Origin: Eurosta solidaginis
Lineage: Eukaryota > Arthropoda > Insecta > Diptera > Tephritidae
Direction: 5' to 3'
Assembly: GCF_040869045.1 (NCBI RefSeq)
Contig: NC_090322.1
Coordinates: 177,582,672 to 177,646,671 of the forward strand
DNA length: 64,000 nucleotides
Below, piece after piece: positions 35,353-45,769 of the stretch. How positions within the stretch are numbered: position 1 is the stretch's first letter; each line of letters opens with the position of its first letter. A program made the translations under genes and the position numbers. Under the pieces are notes generated by a model. The model searched no databases, was not told the DNA's origin, and worked only from the letters and a program-made list of their open reading frames with translations.

Positions 35353-35600
35353 ATGGGCGGCTGCCGTGGTGTGGTGGTAGCGTGCCGCTCCAATCACACC
35401 GAAAATTCTGGGTTTAGTCCCCGGGCAAAGCAACATAAAAAATTTAGAAACAAGTTTTCTCAATTAAAAAGAAAGCTTTTCCCAGCGGAGACGCACATCG
35501 GCAGTGATTTGGCAAGCAGTCCGAATGTATTTCTGCCATGAACTGATTGGAAGAGAAGCTCGGCCTAAAATTTCTTCACAGGTTATCGTGCCTTGCATCA
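35353..35600 (+). mobile_element. tRNA-derived SINE (copy 4), internally deleted
   Basis: The head GCCGTGGTGTGGTGGTAGCG and CCCCGGGCAAAGCAACAT are present. The body jumps from TTTCTGCCATGAAC straight to TTGGAAGAGAAGCTCGGCC, omitting about 110 bp. An approximate repeat TTTTTTGTTATGG / TTTTTTGGTTATGG flanks it. Confidence 0.82.
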
Positions 35601-35769
35601 TAATTTATAATTTTTTGGTTATGGCTTGTCGAGCTTTATTTACACACGTTTAGATAACGTATACCGTGGATCTTGATTTTTGAAATCCAGATTGCCTATT
35701 TAAAACACGTTTCCAGGGTCTGCTGTAGTTTCTCACTTATAATAAGCTTGATAATTTTTCCCTCTACAT

Positions 35770-36245
35770 GAATCAAACAAAGTAGCCTGTATAAGGATGG
35801 CTGAATGGGAATCTTACCAGGTTTAAGCAAAAGCAGATGTCTTTGCCGTTTCCATGAGCGAGGATAAAATAGAAACAGGAATTGGCTGTCAGTACCCTCA
35901 GGTTATAAACAGAATCCGACCTGCAGCACCTATTCAGGCGTAAACAGGTGCAATGCAGTAGGGCAACGGACTTGCTGTAAGTTCTTATGGCCATGTGTTC
36001 ATAGGAAAGCAAGTAGCTTCCCGCTCGAGCTAAACAAATCTGCAGCGAGAATACGTACGGGTTTCATCACAGGTTATTGCGTATTACACCAATGCTTCTA
36101 CGGTAAAGCATAGCTCCTGTTGAAGCTGTGAGGATGCGAAGGAGCAGTGTTTTTCGACAGTCTGGCAAAGATTGTGAAAGTGGATATTTCTCTCCTATTT
36201 AGGTTCATCAGTGAAACCAATGGTTCGCTGAGTACCACTGTGGGA
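35770..36245 (+). pseudogene. LINE C-terminal relic
   Basis: Plus-strand frames read RTGFITGYC (the TGHC block after RNase H) near 36050, then FFDSLAKIVKVDISLLFRFI (36150-36210), the tail of R1/Jockey-like ORF2. Many stops. Confidence 0.55.
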
Positions 36246-37139
36246 AATTCCCAGGCGCGCCGTCTTAACCTTGCCTTACCTAACTTTTCTCTCCGTAGGG
36301 CAATGCTTACCCAACGGAGATCAGTTCAGCCCATGTAAACAGATGAAAATTGGCTATAATTGCATATTTTGTTTTTGCAACTCATCACGAATGCATCCTG
36401 GACTGATTTCATTTTTGGCACACTGATTGCGTCAGTACCACTATTATATGTATGAGTTTACGTTTGTTAAAAGTCATCTTTTTCCAAGTTATATGAGGGG
36501 AAGAGTGAGAACTTTAAATTTAATGGGAAGAAAAAACGCTACACACAAAAATCGCTCACACGGATATTAAAAAAAAGAGTAGTAGTCATTAAAAATAGAA
36601 AAGATACGAATAATATTGCTGACACTTATATATTGTGTTCACAGCTTTACCTACGACTTGTTCACCACAGAACAAATGTATTTATTTGACTTCCTTTCAG
36701 TTAATATTTTTGTCTTATCTCAACTAACATACCTTATGAACTTAATGTTGATGTTGTCTGTGAACAGTTGAACGTAATTATGTAAATTTTTTTCCATATA
36801 CGTTGTATGTACATACATAGACACGAAAAAACGGGTTTGGGGTCAAAATTCTGCTTTTTTTTGGAAATTCTGCATTCATAATTCCGGAAGTCGAAACACC
36901 GGAAATCAATATTATGGAAGTCAATATTCTGGAAAAAGCCGATCCAACACCAGCTGCGTCACGCACAGTAATTCTGCGTAGAATACCTTTCTGCATAGGC
37001 GGCCTTTGGCCGCGCTTATAAAAAATAACCCTGGCCAAGTACGGGTGTGTTTTGACTTTGAATTTTGATTTTAGAATTTTGGCCGTTTCCCGAAAAAACA
37101 TATTAATATGGTATCGTTTATGCATTTTGTTATTTAAAA
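36246..37139. other. Intronic sequence, unassigned
   Basis: The stretch 36840-37030 (GTAATTCTGCGTAGAATACC, GGCGGCCTTTGGCCGCGCTT) looks like a repeat end, but no second copy lies in this window. A 121-codon minus-strand frame at 36778-37143 has no recognisable domain. Confidence 0.4.
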
Positions 37140-38287
37140 ACAAGTAAGGGTGTATAAGTTCGGGTGTAACCGAACATTATATACTCAGCGTGAATTTCAA
37201 TTGTACAGTTCATCTCAGATAAATTAATTTTTCAAATTTCATTTTTTTTTTAGGCCCTAGAAATGTTTTGTAATGCTTGATCGGAATAGGGGCGTGGCAC
37301 TGCCCATAAAAAAATTGTCGTTTTACAATAAAACTTGTTAAGTGAAATATCATTGATACAATACTCTCTTCTCACCATTATCATATTCGTCTACAACCCT
37401 TTTAAAAATCTTTTATGCCAATGTGGGCGTGGTCCTTAACCGATCTCATCTAATTTTATTACAAATTTACCCTGCTATAAGTAAAATATGTATCCCCAAT
37501 CTTATTACGATCCGTTAATTTTTCTTCGAGTTATGGCTCCCGAAACAGAAAATTTCTCTGCCCATTTCAATAACTTTAATTTTTTCCTTTTTCTTGTTAT
37601 ATTACCACTTGGGAAATAAAACGCCATTGATGTAAAGCTCTTTTTTACAAAGACATAGCTTATCTTATTCAATTACAACCCTTTTAAAAGTCTTTAATAT
37701 TAAAGTGGGCATGGTGCTTAGCCGATTTCATTAATTTTTCTTGGACGTATTTTTAACAGTAAATGCAACTACTCTGTCCAATTTTGCTATGGTAAGTTTA
37801 ACGGTTTTTGATTTATGATTAATAATATTTGTAAAATTGATTCTATCACAAGTAGGCAATGCCACGCCCGTTTTCAAAATTTTTTCACATTTTTATTAAG
37901 AGTCTCAGTATCAGTTCACACATCAAATTTTAACATTCTCGGTGTATTATTTACTAAATAATCAAGTTTTTTGTGTTTTCCAAAATATTGTATGTATAAA
38001 AAGTGGACGTGATTATCATCCGATTTCGCTCATTTGAAATAGCGATGGGAGATGAGTGCAACGGAACCGATATACCAAATTTCAGTAAGATATCTCAATA
38101 TTTACTCAAGTTATCATGTGCGCACACAGACGGACAGACGGACATGGCTAAATCAATTTATTTTTTCATCGTGAGCATTTTGATATATGGAAGTCTATAT
38201 TTATCTCGATTAGTTTATGCTATTACGATCAACCGTTATGTTACAAAGTTACATACTCTGTGTCCAAAGCGTGCTGAGTATAAAAAA
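37140..38287. mobile_element. mini-me/DINE-1-like repeat, copy 3
   Basis: It starts AACAAGTAAGGGTGTATAAG and TTCGGGTGTAACCGAAC (hairpin). It carries GTGGGCGTGGTCCTTAACCG twice, ends ACGGACAGACGGACATGGCT, GTCTATATTTATCTCGATTAG and GCTGAGTATAAAAAATA. The most complete uninterrupted copy here (about 1.15 kb). No coding capacity. Confidence 0.75.
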
Positions 38288-38399
38288 TAATTAGGAGTAG
38301 GGCTTTAGGGTACTATAGACAATTAACTAATATACAAGAAGTTATGTAAAGGTACTCTTCGGATATATTTGTATTCGACTATAAGGAATTGGTATAGTG

Positions 38400-38790
38400 T
38401 AAGTGTAGGCGAATTATTAACGAGCTATCGGTTAATTATCGATTGGTAAACGAAAAGTTATCAATATAATATAAACAAAATTATCGATTTGTTATTAAAA
38501 CTTATCGATTTGTTATGGAAAAATTTATCTATTATTTATCGATGTGTTATCACAAATTTTCGATTTGGTATCGAAAAGCTATTGATTTCTTATCAAAGTT
38601 TTACCAATTTACCATCGGAGTGTTATCAGTTTATTATCGGTGACTCAGTGGCGTGGTTTATGAAACAGGTACCGACAAAAATTCAACATTAAATCGATGA
38701 TACATCTGTAACCCTTTCTTCAACAGACCGATAAGAAACCCATAAGCAGCCGATCGCATGGCGATAAAAAGCCAAGGGATGTATTCTTGA
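38400..38790. repeat. Degenerate GATAAC minisatellite, array 4 (reverse orientation)
   Basis: GAGCTATCGGTTAATTATCG, AACTTATCGATTTGTTAT and similar words recur over about 390 bp. Confidence 0.6.
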
Positions 38791-39299
38791 GTAAATTTTA
38801 AGATTATTTTTTTTTGTGAAAATTTGTTATCATAGACAGGTAGGTTTTAAAATTCAAGCGAGCAAACGGCCCTTAGTCAGACAAAGTACAAGTTATAAGT
38901 CTCTCAAAATTTATATATATTGATTTTTGACAATTTTTCCCGCAAATTGTTTTATATTGTCCATGCTAAGGGCGCACTTCTTTATTTTTTTATGTATAGA
39001 CGAAAATCATAAACACCCTTCGAATTGAATCAACCCGGAGAGTGATCCTGTGAGTATTTTTCCTTAGCACATTTGTCTCAGAATCGTGTGATTTGCCTAA
39101 AATTTAGTTCATAGGTAGCCCTTTACCACGAGTAATGTGAAAGATATATATTCTTACCTTAAGTTTACTTTCGCTCCTTTTACTAAAAATTGTATTTCTC
39201 ATTCTTGCCTTCTGTCTAGATTAAAATACTTATTAAATTTTTCCCATTTCCTATGAAATCTCTAGAAACTAGAATAATAATTTTTTTTCGGACGTATTA

Positions 39300-39465
39300 A
39301 GAAAGATGATGAGGGTAGAGAGAGAGAGAGACAGAGAGAGGAGGGATGGGTAGGGAGGAACAGAAAAGGGAAGATTAAAGGGAGGTATAGAGGTAGGCAA
39401 AGAAGAATAAGAGATGAGGAGTGAGAAGAGGGGAGGGAAGTTCGAGCGAAACAAGGAGAGCAAAA
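39300..39465. repeat. Purine-rich tract
   Basis: About 160 bp is almost pure A/G on the plus strand, with (GA)n at 39320-39345 and GAGG/GGGA runs. It could be a simple-sequence relic. Confidence 0.7.
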
Positions 39466-39779
39466 TATTCAAACTTTTTTAGGTCTATATAAAATTCCAT
39501 TTTGTTAGTTAATTTTTCGGACAGAATGGGAGCTTAAATGGTTTTGAATGATTTTCTGTGATAATTTGTTAATTTTGATTCATATACAAACCAGTTTCGA
39601 TTAAGTGCAACCTTAAGTGTCATTTCGGTCTGTCACGTTCATCTTAAGTCGCATACTTTTGAAGTCCTGCAGAACCATATATTTTCCGGATAATTCTTGT
39701 CTCTCATTATAAATATGCACTTCCTATATTCTCTCAATGCCATAAATAACTCCGAGCGACACATGAAGACAGGTACGAC

Positions 39780-41040
39780 GAGAGACTTATTGAGCTTGAT
39801 TTTTGTAAAGTGACAGAGGTATTACAGCCGGATGTCTCCCATTTACATTGAATGCCTAAGGTTCGGTTACGTTCCCAAACTTTTAAATCTGGCTAAAGTG
39901 ATCTTACTTCTGAAGGCTGGAAAAAGCTCTCCCATCTCTCTCAAAGTCTTTAGACCAATCACGCTATCCTTGTTACATTTGACACCGCTGGACCGCTTGA
40001 TTGATCTTTACGTTAGAAGCATTCGTCGTAGGCGAATTTGCATATTATTAGGTAGGTCTACGGAAATTGCTCTTTATTGGGTTGTATAAATGACGGGTTG
40101 CGGGTCAAGTTGACTCTAACAATAGAACTCATCAGCTATAGTGGCGGAGTTACGAGAGGGAAAGACGGCTCACAGATAGGTGAGAAGGGGTACGCCACAA
40201 GGGGATATTTTAGCCCCTACTTTGGACCGGGCTAGAAAGCCATTATGCCCGTTCCACCTGTAGACCTGGTAGTAAATAACATAACGTTGATAAATGCAAC
40301 GAGGCCCAGTGCTTCGGGGCAGCTTGAGCGGAGACCATTCGGCCATAGTAGCATAGCGTCAAAATTACAGGACGAACAGAGCATCTGATTCCCTATCGGC
40401 GCTTCTAGGGGGCTCATAAAGCCACAATTGTCGTCCATTGCCAAATTTGGCCGATGGTTCCAAAGTTGTGGAAGGAGTAGGGTCTGTGGTATACTGTGCT
40501 GATCCGGAAATAAGCAGATCATTGAAGGTGCCAGATCACTGTAACGTTTTTCAAGCGGAGGTATTAGTCCCAACCAAAGAAACATTGGAAGAAAGCAGCT
40601 TAAAGTGCAGCCGCGTAAACATTTACATTGACAGCCAAACAGCAATAAATACAATAATCTTGCATAGCGCAGCATTTAAAAGCGTATCAGAGTGTAAGCA
40701 ATAATTGGAAAGAATGTATAGAATGAAAAAGCGGATGAGCTAGCTAAAAAGGGCGCATGCCTCGAAGCCTAATAAGAGTGGGTGAGATTGAGAGAAGGCG
40801 AGAAGTCTACGTAATGGACCAAACGAGAAATGCGTGGACCCAAGCCCAGGACTGCAAGGGGTCCAAGATCATGTTTAGGTCTTACAAACTTAGACTAACA
40901 AAGTTACTCCAATCATTAAAACGAGAGGCCTGTAGGCTCATGACGTAGTCTGACTAGACACTGCCTTCTGGCTTCAAATGCCTTTAAATTAGACACAGTC
41001 ATTGCAAGAAGAAGGTTGGAGAAGAAAAAAATCGAGCACG
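39780..41040 (+). pseudogene. LINE RT-RNase H relic
   Basis: IYIECLRFGYVPKLLNLAKV and KAGKSSPISLKVFRPITL (39835-39970) are RT finger blocks. A large deletion follows. RNase H reads ADGSKVVEGVGSVVYCADPE, VFQAEV and YIDSQTAINT (40438-40704), so Asp-Glu-Asp are still visible. The C-terminal part is at 40757-40948 (RVGEIERRREVYVMDQTRNAW). Frameshifts and stops separate the blocks. Its 3' part is included in the 2.39-kb tandem duplication. Confidence 0.8.
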
Positions 41041-41220
41041 TGAGTGTGAAGGTACCATTTATTTATTTTTACTTATTAATAAATAATTTTCTTGTCATTA
41101 ATAAAAAATAATAATAACAAAAAAACTATTATTAAAATTCCTAAAGACTAGAAAAACGGCATAATATGCATTTTTAAACGGTTTTATTCAGCTTGACTTG
41201 ACAGGCTGGCTGGTTGGAAA

Positions 41221-41615
41221 ATTTTAATTTAAACGGTTTTATTGAAAGCAATAATTACATGAAGTAATAATAATATTAAAAGCTAGAAAATAATTAGGTA
41301 GGTCCTAGGTACTAGACATCACACTCCTCGTCAATCTAGGGCGTTGATCAGACAATTAAATAAAAGTGTTGGACGCGTCAAATTTCTATTGATAGTCATA
41401 TATAAGACCACCTGAACCTTAATAACGTACTCTACGCTTCACATTTTTAGAAATTTCACGCGCCGAATGCTTTTATTTAATTGTCTGATCAACGCCCTAG
41501 ATTGATGAGGAGTGTGATGACTAGTACCTAGGACGTACCTAATTATTTTCTAGCTTTTAGTATTATTATTACTTCATGTAACTATTGTTTTAAATAAAAC
41601 TGTTTAACTTAAACA
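41221..41615. mobile_element. Foldback/MITE with about 165-bp inverted arms (also 43615-44005)
   Basis: Arm 1 (41221-41390) and arm 2 (41444-41615) are inverted copies sharing TTACATGAAGTAATAATA, GCTAGAAAATAATTAGGTA, AATCTAGGGCGTTGATCAG and ACAATTAAATAAAAG. The spacer is about 55 bp. No frame. The tandem duplication carries a second copy. Confidence 0.85.
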
Positions 41616-41774
41616 TTTTTTTTTTTTAATTATTTTCTTCTTATTTGATGATGCAATGTGAATATATATTTAAAACATTTCACAACAAGTCTGAGAACTA
41701 CCTGTGAATATGTGAATGGAACCCAACGAAAAATAAGACTTAAAAAAATAGAATATAAAAAAATTGTTTTAAAA

Positions 41775-41855
41775 AACTTCAGAGTTTCGCGGTGATTGAA
41801 CTCGCGCCACTCGATCGCAACCGCAACATCATAGCCGCTGGGCCACTACAACTGC
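41775..41855 (-). other. Decayed tRNA-like sequence with Pol III boxes (duplicate at about 44173-44253)
   Basis: The minus strand reads TGGCCCAGCGGC (A box, 41834-41845) and GAGTTCAATCACC (B box, 41791-41803), followed by a T6 run at about 41771-41776. Spacing is tRNA-like, but the D stem and acceptor do not pair, so it is a tRNA-derived relic or SINE head. The second copy has a G-to-A change in the A box (44232-44243). Confidence 0.5.
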
Positions 41856-42359
41856 TTGATAGCTTGTGCAAAATGTTGTATTTAACATTGTAGTGCACAC
41901 TAGTTATACCGTTTCTTTTTTCTTGAACTTAATTTAAGAACATTGTTCTCAATTTAAGAACATTGTTCTCATTAATATGAAATTTGTTCATATTTTAAGA
42001 CCAGCCGTTCTCTTTTCAAGAAAATTGTTGTCAGTTCAAGAACAAGATTGTTGTTTTGAGAACAGGTCGTTCGTTTTTCAAGAACAAAAAAGGAAAAACA
42101 TGAAACGCTTGAATTGGGTCCGGTGGTGCTGGATTTTAGAACGTCGATTTTCTCTGAGTGTAGAAAGCGATTCCGCAATCGATGATTTCATTTTATTTTA
42201 ATTTTTTGATTTCAATTGCAAACTATTCCACTGTGCCCAATACGAATAAGCGACAGGACTCTCTGCTAGCACCTCTTCTCTAGTTTCGTTCGAGTAATTG
42301 CCTTACATGGGCCAGCACTGCATCTTGTTGCTAACACTTTCTCAGCTTCTCGTTATCCT

Positions 42360-42790
42360 GATTGTAGTTCGAATTTATTGCTGGTAGTATTCAATCTGCG
42401 AGCATCCATTTCCTTTTTGAATTGCTGGATCTTCAATTAACTTTGGAATGTCCTAGTTGTCTTTGAAGTATTCGAAATTTATTAAACAATTCCTTTTCTT
42501 AGGAACGAATCTTAAGAAATTCACAATAATCTCTTGCTTCCTGTTATCGTTCGAATCATTGAACTGTCGAATAAGTAAATTAAAATATTCTGTATGCAAA
42601 ATGCACTTTTAATACAGCACTACTATGGTAGTAGAAACTCACAATTAAAATAACACGCAAACTTCACTTGCAACGTGTTAGCATCGAACTGAATAACTGT
42701 TCCTCAGACTGCGCTGCTTTTTTATTCTCAGTTGCCTCGTTCTCCTAATTTGTAGAAAAATCCTTGATATGTAGTCGAGAACCTGTCAAC
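42360..42790 (-). pseudogene. Relic of the SAP-Gag LTR element: gag start, leader and LTR (duplicate at 44758-45185)
   Basis: TTGCTGGATCTTCAATTAAC matches the SAP region of the gag at 675-2105. It is followed by a decayed leader (AAATTTATTAAACAATTCC) and LTR phrases (CGTTCGAATCATTGAACTGT, GCAAAATGCACTTTTAATAC). It is far more diverged than the left-edge copy, hence older. The PBS is no longer readable. Confidence 0.7.
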
Positions 42791-45536
42791 GGCTTTTAAA
42801 GTATTCGCAAAAAGATTACGTTTCATATTTGCGAAAAGGCTAGTAGCTATACCATACATTTTCCAGTTTAAGTTCAAAAAAATACAATTCAAGCTCAGAA
42901 ATTCCAACTGAAATTAAGACCTTAAAACTTAAACAACATTGCATTTCAAGTCCCAACCAAAGAAACATTGGAAGAAAGCAGCTTAAAGTGCAGCCGCGTA
43001 AACATTTACATTGACAGCCAAACAGCAATAAATACAATAATCTTGCATAGCGCAGCATTTAAAAGCGTATTAGAGTGTAAGCAATAATTGGAAAGAATGT
43101 ATAGAATGAAAAAGCGGATGAGCTAGCTAAAAAGGGCGCATGCCTCGAAGCCTAATAAGAGTGGGTGAGATTGAGAGAAGGCGAGAAGTCTACGTAATGG
43201 ACCAAACGAGAAATGCGTGGACCCAAGCCCAGGACTGCAAGGGGTCCAAGATCATGTTTAGGTCTTACAAACTTAGACTAACAAAGTTACTCCAATCATT
43301 AAAACGAGAGGCCTGTAGGCTCATGACGTAGTCTGACTAGACACTGCCTTCTGGCTTCAAATGCCTTTAAATTAGACACAGTCATTGCAAGAAGAAGGTT
43401 GGAGAAGAAAAAAATCGAGCACGTGAGTGTGAAGGTACCATTTATTTATTTTTACTTATTAATAAATAATTTTCTTGTCATTAATAAAAAATAATAATAA
43501 CAAAAAAACTATTATTAAAATTCCTAAAGACTAGAAAAAGGGCATAATATGCATTTTTAAACGGTTTTATTCAGCTTGACTTGACAGGCTGGCTGGTTGG
43601 AACATTTTAATTTAAACGGTTTTATTGAAAGCAATAATTACATGAAGTAATAATAATATTAAAAGCTAGAAAATAATTAGGTAGGTCCTAGGTACTAGAC
43701 ATCACACTCCTCGTCAATCTAGGGCGTTGATCAGACAATTAAATAAAAGTGTTGGACGCGTCAAATTTCTATTGATAGTCATATATAAGACCACCTGAAC
43801 CTTAATAACGTACCCTACGCTTCACATTTTTAGAAATTTCACGCGCCGAATGCTTTTATTTAATTGTCTGATCAACGCCCTAGATTGATGAGGAGTGTGA
43901 TGACTAGTACCTAGGACGTACCTAATTATTTTCTAGCTTTTAGTATTATTATTACTTCATGTAACTATTGTTTTCAATAAAACTGTTTAACTTAAACATT
44001 TTTTTTTTAATTATTTTTTTCTTATTGAGAAATTCTTCTTATTTGATGATGCAATGTGAATATATATTTAAAACATTTCACAACAAGTCTGAGAACTACC
44101 TGTGGATATGTGAATGGAACCCAACGAAAAATAAGACTTAAAAAAATAGAATATAAAAAAATTGTTTTAAAAAACTTCAGAGTTTCGCGGTGATTGAACT
44201 CGCGCCACTCGATCGCAACCGCAACATCATAGCCGCTGGACCACTACAACTGCTTGATAGCTTGTGCAAAATGTTGTATTTAACATTTTAGTGCACACTA
44301 GTTATACCGTTTCTTTTTTCTTGAACTTAATTTAAGAACATTGTTCTCAATTTAAGAACATTGTTCTCATTAATAGGAAATTTGTTCATATTTTAAGACC
44401 AGCCGTTCTCTTTTCAAGAAAATTGTTGTCAGTTCAAGAACAAGATTGTTGTTTTGAGAACAGGTCGTTCGTTTTTCAAGAACAAAAAAGTAAAAACATG
44501 AAAAGCTTGAATTGGGTCCGGTGGTGCTGGATTTTAGAACGTCGATTTTCTCTGAGTGTAGAAAGCGATTCCGCAATCGATGATTTTATTTAATTTTAAT
44601 TTTTTGATTTCAATTGCAAACTATTCCACTGTGCCCAATACGAATAAGCGACAGGACTCTCTGCTAGCACCTCTTCTCTAGTTTCGTTCGAGTAATTGCC
44701 TTACATGGGCCAGCACTGCATCTTGTTGCTAACACTTTCTCAGCTTCTCGTTATCCTGATTGTAGTTCGAATTTATTGCTGGTAGTATTCAATCTGCGAG
44801 CATCCATTCCTTTTTGAATTGCTGGATCTTCATTTAACTTTGGAATGTCCTAGTTGTCTTTGAAGTATTCGAAATTTATTAAACAATTCCTTTTCTTAGG
44901 AACGAATCTTAAGAAATTCACAATAATCTCTTGCTTCCTGTTATCGTTCGAATCATTGAACTGTCGAATAAGTAAATTAAAATATTCTGTATGCAAAATG
45001 CACTTTTAATACAGCACTACTATGGTAGTAGAAACTCACAATTAAAATAACACGCAAACTTCACTTGCAACGTGTTAGCATCGAACTGAATAAGTGTTCC
45101 TCAGACTGCGCTGCTTTTTTTATTCTCAGTTGCCTCGTTCTCCTAATTTGTAGAAAAATCCCTGATATGTAGTCGAGAACCTGTCAACGGCTTTTAAAGT
45201 ATTCGTAAAAAGATTACGTTTCATATTTGCGAAAAGGCTAGTAGCTATACCATACATTTTCCAGTTTAAGTTCAAAAAAATACAATTCAAGCTCAGAAAT
45301 TCCAACTGAAATGAAGACCTTAAAACTTAAACAACATTGCATTTCAAGTCCAGAAAATTTTAACTCAAGCCCGACAATTTCAAACTTAGCTCATAAAGTC
45401 ATATTTCATGTTTAGAAAGTTATAATTAGCGTGCCCTGTTTCGAAAGCTATTGCAATTCGATGTATGTAGTATATTGGAACGATTTTTCGTCATCCATTG
45501 TCAAATTTTGTTTGAAGACAAGCCCGTTTCGCCGTC

Positions 45537-45592
45537 GCACCATCATCAGTGTTATCTTTCGTTAGAACGAAAAATGACACTGATGATGGTGC
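45537..45592. repeat. Imperfect hairpin, 26-bp arms
   Basis: GCACCATCATCAGTGT followed by TTTCGTT pairs with AACGAAA and ACACTGATGATGGTGC, with a 2-nt loop and three mismatches. It may be the tip of an otherwise decayed palindromic element. Confidence 0.75.
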
Positions 45593-45769
45593 AACACTTA
45601 TACTGTTTTCACACAGACGGCTTATTGAATAATAAAGGCAGTTTTCTACATTAAGACGCTTATTGAGCTCATTCTTCCCTACAAAATTCGAATCTATTAT
45701 TATTTCATTAGTAGCTAATCGAATGCCTAATGAAGTCAAAAGCACAATGCAACTCTGTTGGCAGCGTTC

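Larger units (their letters stand above)
40566..45348. repeat. 2.39-kb direct tandem duplication (40566-42948 and 42949-45348)
   Basis: Copy 2 restarts at AGTCCCAACCAAAG, exactly where copy 1 begins, and both end GCATTTCAAGTCC. Identity is very high (scattered single-base changes, plus an insertion of about 17 bp near 44025). AGTCC is shared by both original breakpoints. The unit contains the 3' part of a LINE RNase H relic, a foldback MITE, a tRNA-like sequence, GTTCTC/GAGAAC repeats and an LTR-gag relic. Confidence 0.93.

Noticed and set aside
36778..37143. 121-codon minus-strand frame
   Set aside because: It overlaps the start of a mini-me-like repeat, has no recognised domain and its composition follows the AT-rich repeat.
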